A DNA stretch of 32,335 nt from Patescibacteria group bacterium. GTDB taxonomy: Bacteria; Patescibacteriota; Minisyncoccia; Phycocordibacterales; Phycocordibacteraceae. Position 1 is the stretch's first letter. Each line of letters starts with the position of its first letter. The stretch covers positions 1-32,335 of the forward strand of contig JANLHF010000023.1 of NCBI GenBank assembly GCA_024653825.1, written 5' to 3'. The notes beneath the pieces are model-generated. The model made no database searches and was not told the origin of the DNA. It saw only the letters and a list, made by a program, of their open reading frames with translations. Positions 12,001-16,710 of the stretch are shown piece after piece. The position numbers were made by a program, and so were the translations under genes.

Positions 12001-12325
12001 GACCTCGACCACACTTTCATTAGAGGCAGCACCGACCACTGATGCAACTTCGACTACCGCGATGGCGACCACGACCGAAGCAGTGCTGACCTCGCTTGAA
12101 GTAACGACGCCCATCATTATCACCGATGTCGCGACTTCGACAGAAGCAACTACCACGACCGATACGACCACGACTATTGATGCTTCAGTGACTAGCTCGA
12201 CGACGACAGACACTCTTATCGCTGCTCCCGCGGACACAATCGCTCCGCCCGTTCCTGTCGATACGACCACGACTGCGATCAATGATACTGTTCCGACCGA
12301 CTCGGCGACAACAACAACTCCCTAG
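1..12325 (+). CDS. Giant modular repeat surface/fibre-like protein with internal Peptidase_S74 (intramolecular chaperone) domain; 5'-truncated by window edge
   Basis: Frame of ORF 83..12325 is open from nt 2: AGRLSIGTSTPWGNGLLTVGTSSPLLYV-DSNTGNVGIGTSTP. About 28 GNVGIGTTSPxxxLxVxG repeats; C-terminal region has GRVPVKVSSGNGFISIGDRLALSSTTPGVAVKA and STRSAKKDIEYS...LRIGLIAEDTQSIAPEIL (S74-type). Stop TAG 12323-12325. Confidence 0.93.
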   Translation, partial: AGRLSIGTSTPWGNGLLTVGTSSPLLYVDSNTGNVGIGTSTPSQMLEVNGTFKAAATKVGTFVSEKSFTVSFPSGVDNQKVKLYWPTGVRVQGGYEVTVAAGWNWFIASGMIQKRFGVQAQESGTIYVQQTDVPFVLGATGNAFTISDLQWDSVNLRWYIVIADIQNNAQSGNNITIHVKSYVYPGESDTWYLAAADQMAVSDVYSDDATVYPALAANTPNNFGIGTTSPLARLDVVGALSQTTPLLQVSKLGASYATSTAFIIDSTGNVGIGTTSPYAKLSIVGSAVADSFNVTSSVGYQQGGITLLTASTTAFNTFVGFGVGTSTTSGIKNTFFGYQSGQANTSGNGSTAVGYQALFSNLTNINNTAIGNGALKLMNGGEGNTALGSGAMTNSTSGNYNVALGLNAMSNSTGSSNVAIGHASLNPAGIFTGSFNTMIGRYAGTDLQSGSNNTYVGYNTGASLIAAESGNTLIGYQADAIAGATNAAAIGNGAYAGASNAFVLGNASSNVGIGTTTPFAKLAVGGAAGDTTGTGYFSGALTANSLNLSNGILTSTAGLSITSGGAGDLTLDSGSGTINIASGDDILAVGANSNIGSVGVKFNTVYADTISATTLVGVVVGGATNAADWIINNDNASADTEPMTLAFERGSVTPNALLSWNSAENAKRFEFNQPLFIQSADASTTLTTLDLKSVAGQTADIFRIASSSGDYLFNIAASGNVGIGTTTPAYKLDVNGDFRVGVAGAVANSLYVNTTAGNVGIGGTGVPNFIGVNANSHVLTISGDVTGGNFYRGVLELRNPGEGLVDNGDIYFVGGSTQATAAYASIGSGSEGLGGASGYGSILTFTTKADNGAAAQRLRITSTGNVGIGTTSPWAQLSVNPNGITGPAFVVGSSTVTNFIVTNGGNVGIGTASPVAPLNIEGLTSGALVPLLYLQQGGSSPNYGFIFNVDNVTTGNLFLDRITNGSNVGTAMTITPNLNIGIGNTSPDSSGARIVVSPTNTTGSAVYQGLDVSNNIDANFHIDITGSAATDKRAVLGSTVASALAFQTGGTEKMRVTSGGNVGIGTTTPSYKLDVAGFINTDQYSGYKQAGNTILYASTTNFSTLVGIGQPTLTPSIAGGMTSFGYQALGNATSSSYNTAIGYKALLGNAVDSSGLSNTAIGYEALRDNSSGGLNTAIGVSALASHSTGSYNTALGANALLFDTAGEQNTANGSYALYSNTIGSFNTAGGVGALLYNTTGSNNAAFGVSALENNASATNTVAVGYKAGFGVLGQSAFQNATLLGYQAGLGLTTGNNNTLLGYQAGSNLTTGSGNVIIGYNISATSSMATNSLNIGNLIFGTGLDGTDTTLSSGNVGIGTTTPDTKLSVNGTIYSSITELVTNGTFSSDISGWTDNSGVGSSIAWSSGFSGSLLLSGATANAIADQTLTTRIGARYIVKVTAPAAAHNFDVRIGSTLGGTDLLDETIYSGSVSGSFTFFFTASSATTYFRVFTASDGNYVDNISVTQASLIAEGNVGIGTSSPAGPLHVVNVVGGSDVLRLDTTGTGADQPVDIRLGSNNAKGLRIYASTNELGFQPEGAGFQFYSNSSANFPGQVYFDSGAHDSAAIMFRTSASSTNITERMRITSSGNIGIGITTPTSRLQIKGFNQLAASSSLSVLDSSSNSLFDVKNNGNVGIGTTSPFAKLSVAGDIYADGNLTVGGLTATSSISAPYFTATDAAATSTFAGGLTVGTSQFVVQQATGNVGIGTANPGSSLDVNGIIHTNNYLRLGSSATDSNWQLGFETSPVSAQLVTGYATVLNAAASASQGFMFRNGPTGSSLMELNDTNVYIAGNVGIGTSSPQVSLDVAGLTRYSETSSFTQPTNGKGIEFVYRTDSGNDYGFVQSYDRTNSVYKDLHIDALPLNLNRYSAGGVNIAAAGLVNIGNIQQSLGKLQVFGVYTGAADNIVLSLNSGASGVASKIHFSDSVNWNWTIGGYGDTTGDFVFNSGAWAGALGTERMRIKQTGDVRIGTYTNTSYDEKVAIVGAKVPFVGIPQNQLAVVDNTSMAAGVGGAISFEGSYTGTTLTSFAAIAGVKSNGTDANYDGDFTIGTRVHGGNITEKVRVLANGNVGIGIVNPAYALDVKGQSGTSNLFNVASSTGTSQLMVDSRGRLNVNSTSATANLARAEIVAQDSDQIALHVSHINSSGGVSTAWGIKVDGNHPNNTSQYYGMQIAPLQSYTASMTGLDITYSASYGTSKGINIVLSKSLDASTPGYGISSSIISTGTTNNSELLAGDFKISQTGGASTDVQNVARFQNASITGDSKFLTFGTEASYTERGTIFYDRINNALDINGNNALSLSTGGTVREFISSTGNVGIGTTSPWGLLSVNPNGITGPSFVIGSSTQNSLVFTQDNNLRLYSMGNPLVYSEFSRGDTNGYTVFNQVANNFGYSFNNNGIAYLSIQGGGVGPTISGNGGLNLTTTNNTDLLNMMGSVRIGYSGTNNYIIPITDNLISNGTVTQRWSSLHVGTGDSSFAGNVGIGTTSPTQKLDVYATANGGGIVINNSGGATALRLNTDNVATSDYRNWALVTNYTTNGSLAFQVGSARGVEAYGGTEVMTMTKEGNVGIGTTSPSTKFSVGGAAGDTTGHGYFTGGLGVGVVNTTAGSLQVSGTGTFGNLTTTGSDSAILLSNTGAATIKESGGGYLVISTASNNIYLDPAGDLYLRSGGGFTQAVVTATASADRYLTLTGSNGGAPTIGTSAGNLNLTPANSATTTVANGFIAGTGGTGLVVQQTSGNVGIGTTSPATTLSVDGNGYLTGGLGVGVVNTTAGTLSVSGLATLTGGAVTDAANGYALFTGDPSSYNISRDGVTVSVKSGGVISLVAPQGVSVSAAFSATAGLTTLSNASTTQLSVSNTAYFPGSGIWNSSGNVGIGNTNPQYTLDVTGTANITGTTTIQGLTVGKGASSLPANTVFGVGAGASFTTANNNIAIGTNALATAAATGDRQIAIGTSALQNADNYLNVAIGYLAGSSINTGQENVILGGYVATAMTTGSQNVFLGGSVAQQGVLTGGLNTFVGYGIASGLNLTSAFSNTAVGGVALASLTTGQYNVVMGRRAGFMISSGSNNVIIGGTDGTADSVLSTGSANTIIGQQAGVTTTGGGNVMLGYRAGSFEAGSNSFYVDNQNRTNTAGDKTGALLYGTFNATPASQTLVINASTTVAQNLSVLGTGNSYFAGNVGIGTTSPWKALSVVGGVAFPDLETNTDNADYPIILKKTDGTLMYESVMTVNPANDTLDVGNLHLFTSGTIRADNAALILATNYFNPGIALTTGGSNKAIIGDTTDRTIGIADRLQIPGTTEITSSLGFSMWSADALSSRIEFGKSRGAALGTNTIVQNNDVLATIAGYGANGSTFTNAANIFMEVDGTPGATTDMPGRLTFYTTPDGSGTALERMRIDNAGNVGIGTTSPASKLVVYGSDSSYGMARIVNSSANGEASIAFRDSSDSDSQSWVIGKNLSSSGTDSFGFYSVTGTHLTITQGGNVGIGTTSPWAQLSVNPNGITGPSFAIGSSTKTDFIVTNGGNVGIGNLSPTAGLHIGSAASGKNVRVANGWLCVDSNDTCTGAGTAGTIYTVDVDVQGADVAENYPTLDAILEAGDVVTTDGSNQGYVSKAVSTFTVLGVVSTKPGLLLNGYKSEDFPNASNVPIALNGRVPVKVSSGNGFISIGDRLALSSTTPGVAVKALHSGETIGVALAPYNSDTVGSINVFVSPQYWLAPGDISVDVITGRVGIGTTTPNHTLTVAGDVGAIAFVNTSTRSAKKDIEYSTASSTSDRLNQLVNLKVATYRYTIENQADPLRIGLIAEDTQSIAPEILSADGKGVDLYKLATFTLSGVQALADKVASAETRLTSLEERVAILERMAIGTKTDFADTATSTVATSTPFSIGFISSLFGQITEWLADAGNGIGDLFAKTFHASEQICVDDQCLTKGDVKTLLDYVHAQTASVADNSGSSGISISPVATSTTLSLEAAPTTDATSTTAMATTTEAVLTSLEVTTPIIITDVATSTEATTTTDTTTTIDASVTSSTTTDTLIAAPADTIAPPVPVDTTTTAINDTVPTDSATTTTP
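965..1540 (+). repeat. YadA-head-like repeat block 1 (NTAIGxxAL / NVAIG type)
   Basis: Protein shows NTFFGYQSGQ, STAVGYQAL, NTAIGNGAL, NTALGSGAM, NVALGLNAM, NVAIGHASL, NTLIGYQAD. Confidence 0.7.
3330..3990 (+). repeat. YadA-head-like repeat block 2
   Basis: NTAIGYKALLGN, NTAIGYEALRDN, NTAIGVSALASH, NTALGANALLFD, NTANGSYALYSN, NAAFGVSALENN, NTVAVGYKAG. Confidence 0.72.
4132..4530 (+). other. Carbohydrate-binding/jelly-roll-like domain inside the giant protein
   Basis: ELVTNGTFSSDISGWTDNSG...YIVKVTAP...FTFFFTASSATTYFRVFTASDGNYVDNISVTQ resembles CBM_4_9/galactose-binding-like domains. Confidence 0.5.
8850..9470 (+). repeat. YadA-head-like repeat block 3
   Basis: NNIAIGTNALATA, RQIAIGTSALQNA, LNVAIGYLAG, NTAVGGVALASL, NVVMGRRAG, NTIIGQQAG, NVMLGYRAG. 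Confidence 0.7.
11372..11690 (+). other. Peptidase_S74 / intramolecular chaperone auto-processing domain
   Basis: VNTSTRSAKKDIEYSTASSTSDRLNQLVNLKVATYRYTIENQADPLRIGLIAEDTQSIAPEILSADGKGVDLYKLATFTLSGVQALADKV; Ser codon 11381-11383, Lys codon 11396-11398 (+5). Confidence 0.75.
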
Positions 12326-12924
12326 GTTTCCTTGCGATTCGTGAGCGCGGCGCGGAGGGTCTCGGCGTCGGAGTATTCGAGCTCGCTACCAGTCGCGAGA
12401 CCGCGACCGAGCTGAGACGTTTTTGCTTGGTCGCGATACGGAGCGAGCAACTCGCGGACGCGATCAACGGTGTGTTCTCCTTCGCTCGTGGCCGAGAGCG
12501 CGAGGACGATTTCTCGTAATCCATTTTTCAAACGTTTCTCTACGATGTTCATCAACTCCTTTTCGCGAATTGCACCTTTGCCCGAGAGGGTGAGCACGCC
12601 ACCGAGCACAAAATAACGACCTTTGTAAGTGCCAGCACGCTCCACGGCCGCGAGATCCTGGTCCTTCTCGACAATCATTAAAAGAGTATCATCGCGTTTT
12701 GTGTCGGCACAATAATTGCAAATGGGCACAGTACTGCCATTATGGAAGCGCAGGCAATCGGGGCACTGTCGAACGTCCTTGCCCAAAGAGGCGATAAGAG
12801 TGGCGAGCTTTGTGCGCTCTATCGCGGGAGCGGCGAGCAAATAATAAACGAAACGCTTTCCCTGGCGTGGACCGATGCCAGGGAGTCGTGCGAGCGCAGA
12901 TGCCAATTCATCGATGTGATCCAT
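12322..12924 (-). CDS. recR: Recombination mediator protein RecR
   Basis: LARLPGIGPRQGKRFVYYLL, zinc motif CPDC...CNYC, Toprim region VEKDQDLAAVE, GGVLTLSGKG. Confidence 0.93.
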   Translation of the reverse strand: MDHIDELASALARLPGIGPRQGKRFVYYLLAAPAIERTKLATLIASLGKDVRQCPDCLRFHNGSTVPICNYCADTKRDDTLLMIVEKDQDLAAVERAGTYKGRYFVLGGVLTLSGKGAIREKELMNIVEKRLKNGLREIVLALSATSEGEHTVDRVRELLAPYRDQAKTSQLGRGLATGSELEYSDAETLRAALTNRKET

Positions 12925-14279
12925 CAGAATTCTTGTGCCAGTTCACCATACCCGGCCGTATCTACCGGCTGGAATGTGGCGCGCTTCTCGTCAAAGAAGA
13001 GTTCGGTTTTTCCGGTCGGCCCGTTGCGATGTTTTTCAATCAAGATTTCGGCGATATTCGGACGGTCGCTCTCTTTGTTGGCCTTATCGTCACGATGGAT
13101 GAACATCACCACGTCAGCATCTTGTTCAATAGAGCCCGAGTCGCGCAGGTCGGAGAGGCGGGGCCTGCCTCCGCGCTGTTCGACCGCGCGCGAGAGCTGT
13201 GAGAGCGCGATGACTGGCACCTCAAGCTCGCGCGCAAGCCCTTTGAGCGAACGGGAAATTTCAGTGATTTGTTGGACCATAGAGTCAGATGCTTTGGTTG
13301 TGGTCGGCGCCATCAGCTGAAGATAATCCACGATAATGAGCCCAATACCACGTTCACGCTTCAGCCGGCGCGCGACGGCGCGCATCGCGAGGATGTTGTT
13401 GCCCGGCTTGTCGTCGATGTAGATGGGCGCTTTTGAAAGGACCTCGAGCGCATCGCGGATACGGCTGAAGTCCTCCTCCTCCTTTACTTGTCCGGTGCGC
13501 AGCTTCCAAGAATTGACGAATGATTCGGCGGAGAGCATACGATCGATAATCTGCTCAGAACTCATTTCAAGCGAGAAGATACCGACGGGAACGTTGTGGC
13601 GCACTGCGGCGTTGCGTGCGATGTCAAGCGCGAGAGATGTTTTACCGACCGAAGGACGGGCGGCAATAATCACAAGATCGGAAGGATGAAAGCCCGAGAG
13701 GAGATTGTCGAGAGCGTCGAAGCCCGAAGGTACCCCGCGGATGCCGTCTTCTTTGTGCGAAAGCGCCTCGATGCGTTCCCATGCCTCGTGAATTTTGTCG
13801 CCGATGGCGGTGAACTTATGCGCGGCGGATGCGTTGCCGATAGCGTAGATGCTTTTCTCCGCTTCGTCGAGCACCTCCATTGTTTCGCGACCTTCATCGT
13901 AGGCGGATTCTGAAATACCGTATGCAGCATCGATAAGAGAGCGCATCAAGAATTTGCGCGAGACGAGTTCGGCGTAGTGTGAGAAATTGCCGGGTGCTGG
14001 TGCTGAGCCGGCGAGCTCGGCGAGGTAGGAGCGGCTCCCGCTGCGTTCAAGCAACCCCTGTCCTTGCAATTTTTCAGAAAGAGAGAGGAGGTCGATTGGT
14101 TCGCCACGTTCAGCGAGCTCGCGCATCGCGCCGAAAATGAGGCGATGCTTTTCCGCGTAGAAGGAATCTGGATGTATGAGATCTGAAACGTCGTGAATAG
14201 CGTCCGGTTTTAGAAGGAGAGCGCCGAGAAGAGCACGTTCGGACTCAAGGGATTGTGGGGGGATGCGGTCGGCTGCCAT
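12924..14279 (-). CDS. dnaB: Replicative DNA helicase DnaB (start proposed at M4 of the 14288 ORF)
   Basis: PPQSLESERALLGALLL; Walker A AARPSVGKTSLALDIARN; IIVDYLQLM; SRAVEQRGGRPRLSDLRDSGSIEQDADVV. Start discussed in findings. Confidence 0.95.
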   Translation of the reverse strand: MAADRIPPQSLESERALLGALLLKPDAIHDVSDLIHPDSFYAEKHRLIFGAMRELAERGEPIDLLSLSEKLQGQGLLERSGSRSYLAELAGSAPAPGNFSHYAELVSRKFLMRSLIDAAYGISESAYDEGRETMEVLDEAEKSIYAIGNASAAHKFTAIGDKIHEAWERIEALSHKEDGIRGVPSGFDALDNLLSGFHPSDLVIIAARPSVGKTSLALDIARNAAVRHNVPVGIFSLEMSSEQIIDRMLSAESFVNSWKLRTGQVKEEEDFSRIRDALEVLSKAPIYIDDKPGNNILAMRAVARRLKRERGIGLIIVDYLQLMAPTTTKASDSMVQQITEISRSLKGLARELEVPVIALSQLSRAVEQRGGRPRLSDLRDSGSIEQDADVVMFIHRDDKANKESDRPNIAEILIEKHRNGPTGKTELFFDEKRATFQPVDTAGYGELAQEF

Positions 14280-14292
14280 TGCCGCCATTGTA

Positions 14293-15750
14293 TCAAAGAG
14301 TCGTCCGAGTCAACACCGGACCATCAGGCCCGTCATCCACATGATATCCACTGTTTTCAATCTCATTCCTGAGGCGGTCTGCCAAGATAAAGTCTTTTGC
14401 CGTCCGGGCTAGCTCGCGCCGTGAGAGGAGGTTGCGCACTTTCCCCGGCACATCATCCTTTACGGTCGCGCCTGTGGAGGAAGTAGGTATAAGTGCAAGG
14501 CCGAAATGTGCGTCGGCCTCAAGTAAGAGGCCCCATTTTTCCTCAGGAGTGTACTCTTCGCTCTTAAGCGAATCCCAGAGAATACCGAGCGCCTGTGGTG
14601 TCGCGAGATCGTCGCGAACTGCCACGAGAAAACGCCCAAGCGCTTCCGAGGGCGCGCGAACACGTTTAGATTCTTCAGCCACAACCTTCGCATTTTTCTG
14701 AAGTCGCTCGAGCGCACTTGCCGCACCTGCGAGCGCGTCCCAAGAGAAGGAGAGGGGAGTACGATAATGCGCTTGCAGATAGAAATAGCGAAGCGCGAGC
14801 GGACGGAACCCTTTGGCAGTTACATCAGAAAGATCAAATACATTACCGAGCGACTTCGATACCTTCTCGTTCCCCATATTAAGGAATGCGTTATGCATCC
14901 AATAATGGACGAAGGTCCGTCCTGAGGCAGCTTCAGATTGCGCAATTTCATTGTTGTGATGCGTCATGATGTGGTCCTCGCCACCCGTATGGATGTCAAT
15001 CTCTTGTCCTAAGAGAGAACGGACCATCGCCGAACACTCAATATGCCAGCCCGGATTCCCCCGACCCCATGGGCTATCCCACTGCTGGAGATCATTCGCT
15101 TTTGCGGTACGCCAGAGAACGAAGTCTGAAGGGTGCCGCTTTCCCTTAACGACCGAGACGCGCGATCCCGCTTCAAGCTTCGCCGTATGCAGGCCACCGA
15201 GTCTGCCGTAATTTTGAAATTTCCCCGTATCGAAATAAAGACCATCGGAGAGCTGATACGCAAACCCTTTTTCTTCCAGCGTCTTCGCGAGTGCGATTTG
15301 TTCTTTTATGTATTCGGTTGCGCGCGGAAAACGAATATCATCGGTGTCGATATGCAAGTCGGCAAGATCTTCAAGAAATACCTTCGTGTATCGATCTGCG
15401 ATCATTTCAGGTGTCGTATGTTCGCGCTTTGCGCCCAGATTCATTTTATCTTCGCCACGGTCGCCGTCGCCCACGAGGTGCCCGACATCGGTGATATTGA
15501 TAACGCGACGTACTCGATAACCGGCGGCGCTAAGTACGCGCGCGACCGTGTCGGAAAAAACGTATGAGCGCAGGTTGCCGATATGCGCACGACTGTAGAC
15601 GGTCGGTCCGCAGGAATACATCGTGACGACGCCGAGACGTTGGGCGATGAACAGCTCTTTGTTGTTTGAGAGCGTGTTTATGAAAAATACTGGCGCGGGC
15701 CGGTGAACGGTCTCCTTACGTTTCCCAAATAGGCGAGCTAACCACTGCAT
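14293..15750 (-). CDS. cysS: Cysteinyl-tRNA synthetase
   Basis: YSCGPTVYSRAHIGNLRSY; GWHIECSAM; HTGGEDHIMTHHNNEIAQSEA; KVSKSLGN. Confidence 0.95.
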   Translation of the reverse strand: MQWLARLFGKRKETVHRPAPVFFINTLSNNKELFIAQRLGVVTMYSCGPTVYSRAHIGNLRSYVFSDTVARVLSAAGYRVRRVINITDVGHLVGDGDRGEDKMNLGAKREHTTPEMIADRYTKVFLEDLADLHIDTDDIRFPRATEYIKEQIALAKTLEEKGFAYQLSDGLYFDTGKFQNYGRLGGLHTAKLEAGSRVSVVKGKRHPSDFVLWRTAKANDLQQWDSPWGRGNPGWHIECSAMVRSLLGQEIDIHTGGEDHIMTHHNNEIAQSEAASGRTFVHYWMHNAFLNMGNEKVSKSLGNVFDLSDVTAKGFRPLALRYFYLQAHYRTPLSFSWDALAGAASALERLQKNAKVVAEESKRVRAPSEALGRFLVAVRDDLATPQALGILWDSLKSEEYTPEEKWGLLLEADAHFGLALIPTSSTGATVKDDVPGKVRNLLSRRELARTAKDFILADRLRNEIENSGYHVDDGPDGPVLTRTTL

Positions 15751-15751
15751 A

Positions 15752-16669
15752 TTAGAGCCATCGCTTCTTGATAAAGAACGCCGTTAGAAGCGTTGCGACG
15801 CCAAGCATAATCCCAAGTACGATCCAGAAAGCGTGCGGCGAGTTGATGATTGGAGTGCCTTCTGTGCGCATTGCGAATGTCCAACTGATGAGTCCGAGTG
15901 GCAGGAAAATGAAATTGACGATGGTCAACGTCTTCATAATCTCGTTTTGACGCGCCTCGAGAAGAGCCATATTAGTCTCACGCATTTCAGTGGCGATAGC
16001 GCGGTGGGTCTTAATCAGCCGCTCAACCTGCGTGCGCTCATCGAGAATGCGCTGGGCGCGTTGAGCGAAGGAAACACCGAAGAATCCTCGGTGTGCGAGC
16101 GCTTTAAGGAAATGGTCGAGCGGCTCTTCTTGATTTGCGAGAGCTGCCTCTAGATGAAGAAATTCGCGGCTGATGTCGGATATGATGCGCACGGTCTGAC
16201 GCTCGTGTCCATCAAACATCTCGTGTTCAGTCCGTGCGAGGCTGTCCGCCACATGATTAGTATGGTCGCGCACCGAGGTGTAGAGATGCGCAAAGAGAAT
16301 TTCAATCAATACATCAGTGGAAATCGTGTGTTGGCTGGAAACAAGTTTCTGCGCCTCAAGCAGTTTCTTTAAATGATAGAGCGGAACGACTACTTCATAA
16401 CGGACCGTGATGATGAAATCTTTGCCAACAATGAAGTCGATTTCTTGGTTTTTTGCATCATTGCTCTTGTTTCCATGCGCCGGGAAATGAAGAACGAGAA
16501 GGGCATTGCCTTCGTCGCCCGCCGCTAGGGGCGACGGAGTGGGGGAGAGTAGTTCAGTCTCAATCCGTTCACTGATCGAGAATTCGTGCGCAATATGGCG
16601 GATCTCCTCTCCGCTCGGTTGTTCCAGATCAACCCACACCCCCCCCGGATACTCGTAACGGAATATCAT
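15752..16669 (-). CDS. CorA-like Mg2+/divalent cation transporter family protein
   Basis: Start at M40 of the ORF track entry (MIFRYEYPGGVWVDLEQPS). C-terminal pair of TM segments after LTIVNFIFLPLGLISWTFAMR; DFIITVRYE; basic C-terminus KKRWL. Confidence 0.8.
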   Translation of the reverse strand: MIFRYEYPGGVWVDLEQPSGEEIRHIAHEFSISERIETELLSPTPSPLAAGDEGNALLVLHFPAHGNKSNDAKNQEIDFIVGKDFIITVRYEVVVPLYHLKKLLEAQKLVSSQHTISTDVLIEILFAHLYTSVRDHTNHVADSLARTEHEMFDGHERQTVRIISDISREFLHLEAALANQEEPLDHFLKALAHRGFFGVSFAQRAQRILDERTQVERLIKTHRAIATEMRETNMALLEARQNEIMKTLTIVNFIFLPLGLISWTFAMRTEGTPIINSPHAFWIVLGIMLGVATLLTAFFIKKRWL

Positions 16670-16675
16670 GGTTCT

Positions 16676-16684
16676 AGAATACCA
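16676..16684 (-). promoter_or_regulatory. Extended -10 for corA-like gene (TGG TATTCT, 6 nt to ATG)
   Basis: Minus strand: TGG-TATTCT-AGAACC-ATG. Confidence 0.45.
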
Positions 16685-16695
16685 TAACGTCTCTG

Positions 16696-16704
16696 TGATA
16701 CACT
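16696..16704 (+). promoter_or_regulatory. Extended -10 for S41 protease (TGA TACACT, 6 nt to ATG)
   Basis: Plus strand: TGA-TACACT-GCTCGC-ATG. Confidence 0.45.
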
Positions 16705-16710
16705 GCTCGC

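Noticed and set aside
11929-12282. Minus-strand Val/Ser-rich 117-aa ORF
   Set aside because: Antisense translation of the Thr/Ala-rich low-complexity tail of the giant protein.
15133-15567. Plus-strand 144-aa ORF
   Set aside because: Antisense to cysS, which is unambiguous.
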